Source: Rhodospirillales bacterium
GTDB lineage: Bacteria; Pseudomonadota; Alphaproteobacteria; Rhodospirillales; JABHCV01
Reading direction: 5' to 3'
DNA: 19,130 nt
Assembly: GCA_016776705.1 (NCBI GenBank)
Contig: JADHSW010000030.1
Coordinates: 1 to 19,130 of the forward strand
Shown: positions 1 through 7,911 of the stretch, piece after piece
Numbering within the stretch: the stretch's first letter is position 1
Layout of the letters: each line of letters begins with the position of its first letter
Position numbers and translations under genes: made by a program
The notes under the pieces: generated by a model
What the model was told of the DNA's origin: nothing
The model's input: the letters and a program-made list of their open reading frames with translations, nothing else
Databases searched by the model: none

Positions 1-870
1 CCACGATTAGCCGTGAACTTAGACGTAATAGGGGCTTACGTGGGTATCGTCCCAGGCAAGCACATAATTTTTCTGTTAAGCGGTGTCAGAGTAAGTTCCA
101 GCCACGTATTACCATAGAGATGTGGCTTTTGGTCGAACGCCTGCTTCGAGAAGAATGGAGCCCTGAGCAGATTAGCCTTTGGCTTGAAGCAGAACACAGC
201 ATCAGCATTAGCCATGAGTGGGTTTATCAATATGTCCTCCAAGACAAAGCAAAGGGTGGCGTTCTTTACCGTCACCTGCGTTGTCAGAAACAGCGACGCA
301 AACGATATGGTCGTTATAGTCGCCGAGGCCAGTTGATCAACCGAGTTAGCATCGATGAACGCCCAGCTATTGTTGATACACGTTGTCGTCTGGGTGATTG
401 GGAACTTGATACCATTATTGGCAAAGCCCACAAGCAAGCCATTGTCTCTTTGACCGAGAGAAAATCACGATTAACTCTGATCCATAAAATAGAACGCAAG
501 ACGGCTGATAACGTCGCTAACGCTATTATTCATCTGCTCAGTCCCATTGCCCGTCGGGTTTACACGATGACTTCAGATAACGGTAAAGAGTTCGCGAGGC
601 ATGAAGCTATAGCCAAAGCATTAAAGGCTAAATTTTACTTTGCTCATCCCTATGCTTCATGGGAACGCGGACTGAATGAAAACACTAACGGGCTCATTCG
701 GCAGTACTTCCCCAAGAATTGTGACTTTACGAAGATCACTGAAAAGCAGATCAAACATGTTATGGATAAATTGAACAACCGACCCCGAAAATGCCTTGGA
801 ATAAAAACACCCAATCAGGTATTCTTCGGTATTGATCCACCGGTTGCACTAGCAACTTGAATCCGCGAGG
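1..870 (+). mobile_element. IS30-family insertion sequence, right part
   Basis: The element is defined by the transposase frame. Its right terminal inverted repeat should lie around 844-868, at the end of the coding frame, in the stretch GTTGCACTAGCAACTTGAAT and the bases just after it. IS30-family elements commonly end just after the transposase stop in a sequence of this kind. The exact right end cannot be fixed because the left end and its matching repeat are outside the window, so target duplication cannot be tested. The right boundary given is approximate. Confidence 0.7.
3..860 (+). CDS. IS30-family transposase, 5'-truncated by window edge
   Basis: This is a DDE transposase that would cut and join the ends of its own insertion sequence. 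The open frame runs in from the left edge. The first residues visible are TISRELRRNRGLRGYRP, the end of the IS30-type helix-turn-helix that binds the inverted repeats, so an internal ATG at 120 is not the true start. About 285 residues are visible and roughly 40 or so are probably missing. The catalytic triad is legible: Asp in ELDTIIG (codon 408-410), Asp in TSDNGKEF (576-578) and Glu in the NENTNG motif (678-680). The last two are 34 residues apart, the IS30 D-D-(33)-E spacing. The frame has no internal stop, so the copy may be intact. Its base composition is more AT-rich than the genes to its right, which fits a mobile origin. It lies tail-to-tail with the envelope operon. Confidence 0.93.
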   Translation, partial: TISRELRRNRGLRGYRPRQAHNFSVKRCQSKFQPRITIEMWLLVERLLREEWSPEQISLWLEAEHSISISHEWVYQYVLQDKAKGGVLYRHLRCQKQRRKRYGRYSRRGQLINRVSIDERPAIVDTRCRLGDWELDTIIGKAHKQAIVSLTERKSRLTLIHKIERKTADNVANAIIHLLSPIARRVYTMTSDNGKEFARHEAIAKALKAKFYFAHPYASWERGLNENTNGLIRQYFPKNCDFTKITEKQIKHVMDKLNNRPRKCLGIKTPNQVFFGIDPPVALAT

Positions 871-894
871 GATAGATAGTACGATGTCAATGGA

Positions 895-2088
895 TTAGCG
901 TTGCGTCATTTTCATTTCAATGCGTCGATTGCGACGGTTGGCGACTTCATCCATAGCCTGATCCAGGGGGCGGAATTCGCCAAATCCGGCCGCAGCCAGA
1001 CGATCAGCGGAAATTCCTTCTGAAATCAGGAATTTAACCACAGAGATCGCGCGCGCCGCTGACAGTTCCCAGTTGGACGGGAACTTCCAGTTTGAAATGG
1101 GTATCGAGTCGGTATGACCGTCAATGCGCAAAATCCAGTCAATGTCGCCCGGGATTCGTCCGGTGATCTCATGCAGGGTCGCGGCTAATTGCTTAAGCTG
1201 GACTTTTCCCGCTTCACCCAGTTCGGCGGATGCGGAAGCAAAAAGAACCTCGGACTGGAAAACGAAGCGGTCGCCGACGACACGGATACCTGGCTGGTTG
1301 CCCAGTACCTCGCGCAGGCGGCCAAAAAATTCCGAACGATAGCGCGACAGTTCCTGAACCTTTGATGCCAGGGCCGAATTCAGCTGTTTGCCAAGGGACG
1401 ATATCTGCACGCCCTGGTCCTGGGCTTTGCGTTCGGCGATTTCCAGGGCTTCAGAGATTCGATCCAGCTGATCACGCAGCGCGGCCATCTGGCGATTGGC
1501 GAGGGCGATCTGGGCGCGGGCGCTTTCGGCGATATTGCGTTCCTTGGCAATGGCCTTGTCCTTGTCATCCAGCCTGGACGACATATCCGTAATCTTGGTT
1601 TCCATTTCCTCGCGCAGGGCCTTCAGGGCGGCGATATCATTGGCTAACTTCGCCAGTTCTCTGACCTTGGCGTCGATGGTCTCCTTGTCGGCCTGGATGA
1701 CGCCGAAGGCATCTGCCAAACGGCCTGAAAGCTCTTCTGTCTGTCTTTCCGAAGCTTGCGCCCGCTCGGACATTGCCGACAGCGAGGCATTCAGGTCATC
1801 GCGCATAATCACAGAAGCCTGGAGTTCCTCGGACAGTTGGGCGACGTTCACGCGCATGTCGTCGTTGGCCTTACGCTCAAGGGAGAGCAGATTGCTCATA
1901 TCGGAAATCTGCACCTGCAATTTACGCAATGCCGCATCGCGACCCGACAGCGCTTCACCCAGGAAAAACTGGGCCAGAACAAAAATCATCAGCAGGAAAA
2001 TGATGACCATCAACAGCGTCGCCAGGGCATCGACAAAGCCCGGCCAGATGTTGGTGCTGCGTTGGGAACGGTGAGCGAGGGTGGTCAT
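895..2088 (-). CDS. MotB/OmpA-like membrane-anchored peptidoglycan-binding protein
   Basis: A 397-residue inner-membrane protein that probably forms the stator or tether partner of the MotA-like protein encoded just upstream. A single membrane helix (about 22-44) follows a short cytoplasmic N-terminus. Asp20 in PGFVDALATLL sits at its cytoplasmic edge, where MotB, TolR and ExbD carry the proton-binding Asp. Residues 50-250 are a long coiled coil rich in Glu, Lys, Ala and Gln. Residues 270-397 are an OmpA/MotB peptidoglycan-binding domain with GHTD (Asp327), SAARA (Arg346) and the terminal NRRNRRIE motif, so the Asp and Arg that bind diaminopimelate are kept. It is the last gene of the operon, 12 bases after the MotA-like gene. 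Flagellar MotB usually lacks such a long coiled coil, and no flagellar genes are near. The specific function is unknown; the domain assignment is firm. Confidence 0.88.
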   Translation of the reverse strand: MTTLAHRSQRSTNIWPGFVDALATLLMVIIFLLMIFVLAQFFLGEALSGRDAALRKLQVQISDMSNLLSLERKANDDMRVNVAQLSEELQASVIMRDDLNASLSAMSERAQASERQTEELSGRLADAFGVIQADKETIDAKVRELAKLANDIAALKALREEMETKITDMSSRLDDKDKAIAKERNIAESARAQIALANRQMAALRDQLDRISEALEIAERKAQDQGVQISSLGKQLNSALASKVQELSRYRSEFFGRLREVLGNQPGIRVVGDRFVFQSEVLFASASAELGEAGKVQLKQLAATLHEITGRIPGDIDWILRIDGHTDSIPISNWKFPSNWELSAARAISVVKFLISEGISADRLAAAGFGEFRPLDQAMDEVANRRNRRIEMKMTQR

Positions 2089-2100
2089 GGTGCCTGACCC

Positions 2101-3234
2101 CTAGCTGTCCTTGCTGGCGGCGATGGTTCGGGCCAGCAGTTTGATCTCGCTGCGAAGTTGTTGAATGGTGTCCTCGCGGCCACTGCCCAGTTCTTCGACC
2201 AGTCGGGCCATATAGACATCAAGGTTTCGGATGTGGCTACGGGTCGCCTCATCCATGCCGCCGCTGCCCGAAACGCTGCTTTCGGCAAGGCGGGCTAAAA
2301 TCGGTTTCATTTCCAGCTGGCTTTCCGCCAGCTTCATCATTAGCGCCTGTTCAGTGCGCATGTGGTCGCTAAGCGTTCCCATTTTCTCGCTCATGTTCAA
2401 CAGGGCGTTGTTGGACGAAATTCGGCTTTCCTCGCCGCGGGTCAGTGTCCGCTGCAGACTCTCAAGGCTTTCCGCCGTTTGCTCAAGAAGCGCCTGAACG
2501 TATGCCGGGACCGACTGATCCCCTTCGCCGCCTGATAGTGCGCCGCTTGAAAGACGGGTCAGGCTGGACAGCCACTCTTCAAGATCGGTGTAAAAGCGGT
2601 TCAGCGCCTGACCAGCCTGCAAGTCCAGAAAGCCAAGCACCAATGAACCAGCCAGGCCAAACAGGGACGATGAAAACGCCGTTCCCATACCCGCCATTGG
2701 CGCTTCCAGCCCGGCCTTCAGGTCCGAGAAAACGGTCGAGGCATCAGCGCCGACACTCAGGTTGGCGATGACATCGCCGATGGAGGCGACGGTGCCCAAC
2801 AGTCCCCAAAAGGTGCCCAGAAGCCCCAGGAAGATCAGCAGGCCGATGGTGTAGCGCGACAAGTCGCGGGATTCGTCCAGGCGGGAGTAGATGCCATCCA
2901 GCAAGGAACGCATGGAAAGGGTCGACAGGCTCAAATGATCGCGATTGCGTTCCCCAAGCATGGTCGCCATGGAAGACAACAGTCGTGGCGTGCGCGATGA
3001 AGCAATGGGGCCATTCTTGCGGAAATTTTCAATCCAGGTCACTTCTGGATACAACATCAGGACCTGACGGAAATTATAGATAATCCCCAGCGCCAGGACA
3101 CCCAGGATAAGGCCGTTCAGGGGCGCATTCGCCATAAAGGCTCCGTGCAGGGGCTCAAACAGGATGGCCCCGACGCCAGCAACGGCCATCAGGAACAAAA
3201 CCATACGAAGCAGAAAACGCCGCGGATTAGTCAT
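2101..3234 (-). CDS. MotA/TolQ/ExbB-type proton channel family protein
   Basis: A 377-residue inner-membrane protein with four predicted membrane helices at about 9-28, 36-55, 128-152 and 181-206. The third and fourth carry the small-residue pattern of the family, with GLLGTFWGLLGTVASIGDVI in helix 3 and the AGMGTAFSSSLFGLAGS run leading into helix 4. MotA, TolQ and ExbB pentamers surround a MotB/TolR/ExbD dimer and convert ion flow into movement; the next gene supplies just such a partner. The C-terminal tail (about 208-377) is long, helical and cytoplasmic, ending in heptad-like sequence. That tail is longer than in TolQ or ExbB and recalls ZorA of Zorya defence systems, but no zorC, zorD or zorE is present. 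The start ATG at 3234 gives a complete first helix. The gene is 69 bases downstream of the secreted OmpA-like gene and 12 bases upstream of the MotB-like gene. Confidence 0.87.
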   Translation of the reverse strand: MTNPRRFLLRMVLFLMAVAGVGAILFEPLHGAFMANAPLNGLILGVLALGIIYNFRQVLMLYPEVTWIENFRKNGPIASSRTPRLLSSMATMLGERNRDHLSLSTLSMRSLLDGIYSRLDESRDLSRYTIGLLIFLGLLGTFWGLLGTVASIGDVIANLSVGADASTVFSDLKAGLEAPMAGMGTAFSSSLFGLAGSLVLGFLDLQAGQALNRFYTDLEEWLSSLTRLSSGALSGGEGDQSVPAYVQALLEQTAESLESLQRTLTRGEESRISSNNALLNMSEKMGTLSDHMRTEQALMMKLAESQLEMKPILARLAESSVSGSGGMDEATRSHIRNLDVYMARLVEELGSGREDTIQQLRSEIKLLARTIAASKDS

Positions 3235-3303
3235 GGCCGGGGAACTCTCCAGGTTATTGGATATCTGCGCATGTCTGGGATGGAATGCGCCGCATTACGA
3301 GCA

Positions 3304-4239
3304 TCATCGTTCCGCGACATTCAGGTCGACTCGATTGACGGGTTCCTCGGTGGTTTTGTTCCCAAGGGCGCGAACGTCAATTCGGGTGCTTCTGACGCCG
3401 TTCTCTATCAGAAAAGAACGCACAGACAGGGCGCGCGAAAGCGACATCCTGCGGGCCAGACTTGATGAAAGCGACGGGCCGCCGGCATAAGCCATCAGTT
3501 GCAGGCGCAAATCATCCTGCCCCTTCATTTTTTCAGCAAGCGCCTTCAAGTCGTCTCTGGAAGCAGCAGGAAGTTTGGTCTGGTCGTCTCCAAAAGTAAC
3601 ACGCAGGCTGCCTGTGTCGATCTGCGCCCCCGAAGGAGGCAACGAGGCCTGCTCGCTGGCGGCAGCGGGTGCGGCTGGCGCTTCTATCTTGGCGACATCG
3701 ACGACAGGTTTAACGACGGGAGCGGGCGGCGGGGATTCATTTTCCACGCTGGCAGGCGGTGCGCTGACGGCAGGTTTCGCCGGGGCTTCGAGCTTTTTCG
3801 GGGTTTCGGCGACCTCCATCGGTACTGGCGCTGAGACCTGGGCGGGAGCAGGAGCCGTCACCTCAACAGGGGCTGGTGGCGGAGCGGCCTTTACTACCGG
3901 CGCCTTGGCGACCATCGGGGCGGGTTCCTCGTCAACGTCCTGCACTATCTTTGGTTTTTTGAGTTGTGGCAGGGGAGCGCCGCTGACGGTGGGAAGATGC
4001 AACATTGATGACGGCGCCTGAGCACCCGGCACCAACAGTACCCTGCCAGAGGGTTGGCCCAGCGAGGGAGCAGCAGTGTTTGCCGGTCTCTGGTATCCGC
4101 TATCGCCGATAACGCTCAAATCAATGGTGACATTGGGGTGCGAGTAATCGATGTAGGTGTCTGACTGGCTTTGGGCGTTGGTTGCGCCCAAAGAAACGAC
4201 GACCAGTGTGAAAGCCGTCACAGTACCTTTCACTGTCAT
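3304..4239 (-). CDS. secreted OmpA-like protein with Pro/Ala-rich linker
   Basis: First gene of the three-gene envelope operon. I chose the ATG at 4239 (311 residues) because it places a clean signal peptide at the N-terminus (hydrophobic core TAFTLVVVSLGA, likely cleavage after TNA at about residue 22) behind a weak CAGGG ribosome site. ATGs at 4281 and 4407 are in frame but would put 14 or 56 non-signal residues in front. Residues about 105-205 are a Pro/Ala/Val-rich linker suited to spanning the periplasm. Residues about 205-311 resemble an OmpA C-terminal domain (SLSRALSVRSFLIENGV, NRVDLNV). The Arg of the ligand site is kept (Arg269), but the GHTD segment reads MAYAGG, so the key Asp is missing. 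It may therefore bind a partner or a different glycan rather than standard peptidoglycan. Confidence 0.75.
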   Translation of the reverse strand: MTVKGTVTAFTLVVVSLGATNAQSQSDTYIDYSHPNVTIDLSVIGDSGYQRPANTAAPSLGQPSGRVLLVPGAQAPSSMLHLPTVSGAPLPQLKKPKIVQDVDEEPAPMVAKAPVVKAAPPPAPVEVTAPAPAQVSAPVPMEVAETPKKLEAPAKPAVSAPPASVENESPPPAPVVKPVVDVAKIEAPAAPAAASEQASLPPSGAQIDTGSLRVTFGDDQTKLPAASRDDLKALAEKMKGQDDLRLQLMAYAGGPSLSSSLARRMSLSRALSVRSFLIENGVRSTRIDVRALGNKTTEEPVNRVDLNVAER

Positions 4240-4329
4240 ACTGGACCCTGAAAAATAATTTTTATGCTGGATTACGTTCATGATGCGCCTGATGTTTCCC
4301 ACCCAATTGTTTCCGGGGCGCACATTATT

Positions 4330-4347
4330 CCCAGTCCGATGACTGGG
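4330..4347 (-). repeat. 7-bp perfect stem-loop upstream of the OmpA-like gene
   Basis: CCCAGTC, four bases, GACTGGG form a perfect small hairpin about 90 bases before the chosen start, within the 227-bp gap after suhB. There is no run of T on either strand, so it is not an intrinsic terminator. It could be an operator or a leader structure. No strong promoter hexamers were found in this gap. Confidence 0.35.
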
Positions 4348-4466
4348 TGATACGGCGTCGCCCAAAATAGATTCTGTAAAGATAACCAAGGGTAGCCCAA
4401 GGCACAACCATTTTGCCGGTCAAGATTGATGTTGGGAAGGGTTATGGTATCAACTTGTGGGTGCGA

Positions 4467-5273
4467 TCAGCTGATTTCTTTCTGGGCATCACGCAATAAT
4501 TTCCCCAGCGGGCTATGCAAGCGATCATTTGTGGCCAGAATCGAGCCGCTTTGCATCATCTTGTTTTTACCGCTTATTTCGGTGACGTATCCGCCTGCTT
4601 CACGGACAATGACGATTCCTGCCGCCATATCCCACGGGCTAAGGCCGGTTTCCCAGAATCCGTCGTAGCGTCCGGCGGCAAGATAGGCAAGGTCCAGCGC
4701 AGCCGATCCAAAGCGGCGAACACCGCTGGATACGGACATAACGGCCTCAAGATGGGCGAGAAATTCCGGATGGTTGCGCGCGCCCTTGAAGGGAATACCC
4801 GTTGCGAACAGGGACTCTTCCATTTTCGAGCGGGCTGAAACCCGGATACGCCTGTCATTCAGGTGCGCACCCTGGCCTTTTTCGGCCCAGTACATCTCGT
4901 CGTGGACGGGCTCGTAAATGACGCCTGCAAGCATTTCACTGTCCCGTTGAAGGCCGATGGAAATGGCGAAGTGGGGCAATCCATGCAGGAAATTGGTCGT
5001 GCCATCCAGGGGGTCGATAATCCACACGTTGGATGTGTCCGAACCGACAACCTCGCCGGATTCTTCCATCAGGAAGGAATACTTGGGTCGCGCCTTGGTT
5101 AGTTCGTAGTGCAGGGTGTTTTCCGCGGTTTTATCGGCGGTGCTGACAAAATCAGCAGGTCCTTTTTTTGAAACCTGCAGGTTTTCAACTTCGCCGAAAT
5201 CTCGCAGCAATTTGCGCGACGCCTTTTGGGCGGCGGCGACCATTACATTTATCAGGGCCGAGCGATGAGCCAT
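4467..5273 (-). CDS. suhB: Inositol-1-monophosphatase family protein SuhB
   Basis: A 268-residue Mg-dependent phosphatase of the inositol monophosphatase fold, the usual length for SuhB. It hydrolyses inositol 1-phosphate and related sugar phosphates; in Escherichia coli SuhB is also a subunit of the ribosomal-RNA antitermination complex. The metal-binding residues are all visible: MEESG (Glu70/71), WIIDPLDGTTNF (84-95, with Asp87 and Asp90) and SPWDMAAG (Asp215). The C-terminal GGYVTEISG segment is also standard. It lies 9 bases downstream of efp on the same strand, so the two are probably co-transcribed. The ATG at 5273 has no strong ribosome site, which fits translation coupled to efp. No clear terminator follows it. 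Assignment to the family is firm; which substrate matters in this host cannot be told from sequence. Confidence 0.93.
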   Translation of the reverse strand: MAHRSALINVMVAAAQKASRKLLRDFGEVENLQVSKKGPADFVSTADKTAENTLHYELTKARPKYSFLMEESGEVVGSDTSNVWIIDPLDGTTNFLHGLPHFAISIGLQRDSEMLAGVIYEPVHDEMYWAEKGQGAHLNDRRIRVSARSKMEESLFATGIPFKGARNHPEFLAHLEAVMSVSSGVRRFGSAALDLAYLAAGRYDGFWETGLSPWDMAAGIVIVREAGGYVTEISGKNKMMQSGSILATNDRLHSPLGKLLRDAQKEIS

Positions 5274-5282
5274 AGCTGTGGG

Positions 5283-5852
5283 TTAATCCTTGGCGCGTTC
5301 GACGTAAGATCCGTCGGCCGTGTTGATAACGATACGGGTGCCCGCTTCAATATGGGGCGGAACCAGGGTTTTTATGCCATTTTCCAGCAGCGCAGGCTTG
5401 TAGGATGACGATGCGGTCTGTCCTTTGACGACGGCGTCGGCCTCGCTGACTTCAAGGGTCACATGGTCGGGCAGTTGAACGCCAATTGGATCATCTTCGT
5501 GGCATTCTACGATAACGATCATGCTTTCCTGCAGATAGGGGACCTGTTCTTCACCGACCATCTCGGCGGTCAGGTTGATTTGCTCGTAAGTCTCGTTATC
5601 CATGAAGGTGTACATATCGCCATCGGCGTACAGGTATTGGTATTCCTTCTGCTCAAGTTGGGCTCGCTCAACGGTCTCCGAAGAGCGGAACCGATCATTT
5701 AACTTGGTGCCGCTGCGCAGATCGCGTAGCTCGACCTGCAGATAAGCCCCGCCCTTACCGGGTTGGGTGTGCTGGATTTTGATCGCCCGCCACAGGCGAC
5801 CCTGATGTTCGATAACCATACCTGGACGAATGGCGTTTCCATTAATTTTCAT
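5283..5852 (-). CDS. efp: Translation elongation factor P
   Basis: A 189-residue, three-domain factor that binds between the P and E sites of the ribosome and relieves stalling at consecutive prolines. The N-terminal KOW-like domain starts MKINGNAIRPGMVIEHQG. The modification loop QPGKGGAY carries Lys33, equivalent to Lys34 of E. coli, which EpmA and EpmB lysylate there; those genes are not in this window. The middle and C-terminal OB domains are complete, ending with the typical GTRIVINTADGSYVERAKD. The start ATG at 5852 matches family length, although no good Shine-Dalgarno sequence precedes it. The gene leads the efp-suhB pair. The Pro-rich linker of the nearby OmpA-like protein is the sort of sequence that needs this factor. 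Confidence 0.97.
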   Translation of the reverse strand: MKINGNAIRPGMVIEHQGRLWRAIKIQHTQPGKGGAYLQVELRDLRSGTKLNDRFRSSETVERAQLEQKEYQYLYADGDMYTFMDNETYEQINLTAEMVGEEQVPYLQESMIVIVECHEDDPIGVQLPDHVTLEVSEADAVVKGQTASSSYKPALLENGIKTLVPPHIEAGTRIVINTADGSYVERAKD

Positions 5853-6045
5853 GTAAGCGGACCGTACGTTAAATCTGTTTCATAAATAGAGGCGCGGAAG
5901 CTATCAGGTTGGCAGAAAGGAAGCAATGGGGCAGGGTTGGCGCTTATATTAAAAATACAGGTTATTGATTTCGCTCAAGCTCTTTTTTCAATATCATCTC
6001 TATGGTGACTGGTTTCGGGCGTTGGGCGAGTAACGAAAGTTCTGC

Positions 6046-7851
6046 ATGTCAAATAGTACGCTTAGAAGTTTGGGGCTGCGTTACAAGATCGTCCTGGCGG
6101 TTCTTGCCGGGCTTTCTGTCGGCAGTTTTCTTATCCTTGAAGGCGTTATTGCCAGCCAGAATTCTGGTGCGGCGGAAATCAACATAGCGGGCCGCCAGCG
6201 CATGTTGTCCCAGCGGATCGGTTTTTTGTTTTCACAGGTTATAAACGCGCCCGAGGACGAGAATAAATTTTCCGCTATCGGGCTGTTGGATGAAGCGATT
6301 TTACTCATGGAACGCTCCCATGCCGGGCTGATTAACGGTGAGCCTTCCCTAAATCTCAAAGCAATCTCTTCAGCGAAAATCCGGGCGCATTATTTTGGTC
6401 CGACGTCTCAACTTGATGAAGATGTAAAAACCTTCCTTGGGCTGGCGAAGAACTATCTTGGCGCCATTCTTTCCGATTCCGCCATTGAAGAACACCAGCA
6501 AGCCTTCGAAAGTTTTAATACTGAAATTTTGCTGGAAGACCTGAACCGTGTTGTCGCGCGCTATCAATTTGAAAATGAAGAAAAAGTTTCCAGCCTTAAT
6601 TTCTACCAGATAATAAGCGTTGTCTTGTCTCTTGTTGTCCTGCTGGTTTCCTGGCTTGGCGTCTTCAGGCCAATGATCTCTAAAATTAATGAATATATCG
6701 GGCGAATTTTTGAGCAAGGCAGAAGCATCCGGGAAAGTGAGGAAAGGTTTCGCTCCATTTCTGAGTCCGCCAGTATGGCGATGATCGTCGCCATTGATGC
6801 CGAGGGGCGGGTTATTTCGTGGAATAATGCCGCGCAGAAACTGTTCGGTTATTCCAGGGACGAGATGTTGGGAAAGCCATTGATTACGATCATCCCGGAA
6901 CGATATCGTGACGCTCATAGCAGGGGGTTTGCACACGCCTGTGGATCAGACGATTACAAAATTATTGGCAAATCCGTTGAACTTTCCGGATTGCACAAAA
7001 ACGGCCATGAGTTCCCGGTCGAACTGTCGCTGGGTGTCTGGGTGCAGGATGGTAAAAAGTTTTTCAGCGGCATCGTCCACGATATATCGGACAGAAAGGC
7101 CGCTGAAGCCGAACTGATCCATGCCAGGGACGTGGCGCAATCAGCCAGCCAGACCAAAACGGATTTTCTGGCCAACATGAGCCACGAATTGCGCACGCCC
7201 CTGAATGGTATCCTGGGCTTTTCTCAAATGATGAAAGATGAACTCTACGGATCGCTGGGCCATCAGAACAATAAGGCCTATGTCGTCGATATCCACCGTG
7301 CGGGGCAGTATCTTCTCAAACTTGTTAATGAAATTCTGGATATCTCGAAAATTGAGGCAGGCGGAATATCGCTCGTGGAAACCGAGGTCGATGTCGCAAG
7401 CATTATCGAGTCATGCGTCTCTCTTGGCAAAGGTCAAATTGCCGCATCCAAACGGTCTCTTTTCACGGACATTGGCGAAAATCTGCCAGCCCTATGGGCG
7501 GATCAGACAAGGATTGAGCAAATCTTCAACAATCTCATATCCAACGCCATTAAATTTACCCCTGCCGGCGGTGAGATCACCGTCAGGGCGAATTTGAACG
7601 GGGATGGAGATTTTATCATACAGGTTGTCGACAATGGCATCGGTATTCGCAAGGAAGACATTCCGAAAGTTCTTATGCCGTTTGAACAGGTTGAAAATAT
7701 CATGACCCGAACCCATGAGGGCAGTGGCCTTGGATTGCCCCTGGTCAAGTATCTGGTGGAAGCCCAGGGTGGCTTGCTGGATATTGACAGTCAGATCGGC
7801 CATGGAACCACGGTGACGGTCCATTTCCCGAAAAGCAAGACGGTCCGGTAA
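6046..7851 (+). CDS. Membrane sensor histidine kinase (PilJ/NarX-like sensor, PAS, HisKA, HATPase)
   Basis: A 601-residue sensor kinase. Membrane helix 1 (about 15-35) is followed by a periplasmic region that opens with INIAGRQRMLSQRIG (45-59), the signature of the PilJ/NarX-type sensor domain. Helix 2 lies at about 186-206. A PAS domain (about 232-345) contains the SWNNAAQKLFGYS core, followed by VHDISDRK. The HisKA domain has the phospho-acceptor His380 in FLANMSHELRTPLNG. The catalytic domain shows the N box (NNLISNAIKFTP), G1 (VDNGIGI), F box (PFEQVE) and G2 (GSGLGL). There is no receiver domain and no response-regulator gene adjacent, so the partner is elsewhere. NarX senses nitrate and nitrite through a similar motif; ligand specificity here is unknown. 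It is transcribed away from efp and converges on the diguanylate cyclase gene. The 193-bp gap before it contains no convincing promoter hexamers. Confidence 0.92.
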   Translation: MSNSTLRSLGLRYKIVLAVLAGLSVGSFLILEGVIASQNSGAAEINIAGRQRMLSQRIGFLFSQVINAPEDENKFSAIGLLDEAILLMERSHAGLINGEPSLNLKAISSAKIRAHYFGPTSQLDEDVKTFLGLAKNYLGAILSDSAIEEHQQAFESFNTEILLEDLNRVVARYQFENEEKVSSLNFYQIISVVLSLVVLLVSWLGVFRPMISKINEYIGRIFEQGRSIRESEERFRSISESASMAMIVAIDAEGRVISWNNAAQKLFGYSRDEMLGKPLITIIPERYRDAHSRGFAHACGSDDYKIIGKSVELSGLHKNGHEFPVELSLGVWVQDGKKFFSGIVHDISDRKAAEAELIHARDVAQSASQTKTDFLANMSHELRTPLNGILGFSQMMKDELYGSLGHQNNKAYVVDIHRAGQYLLKLVNEILDISKIEAGGISLVETEVDVASIIESCVSLGKGQIAASKRSLFTDIGENLPALWADQTRIEQIFNNLISNAIKFTPAGGEITVRANLNGDGDFIIQVVDNGIGIRKEDIPKVLMPFEQVENIMTRTHEGSGLGLPLVKYLVEAQGGLLDIDSQIGHGTTVTVHFPKSKTVR

Positions 7852-7911
7852 GAAGTATCAAGATACCGGGCTGTCATTAAATATTAATCATGACGCCCGC
7901 TGGCGCTATTA

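Noticed and set aside
895..3234. ZorA/ZorB pair of a Zorya anti-phage system
   Set aside because: The MotA-like protein with a long tail and the MotB-like protein recall ZorAB, but no ZorC, ZorD or ZorE gene lies on either side; the flanks are an IS element, another OmpA-like gene and suhB. The ZorA tail is also usually much longer.
4240..4407. ATG at 4407 as start of the OmpA-like gene
   Set aside because: It would bury the signal peptide behind 56 residues of low-complexity, non-secretory sequence.
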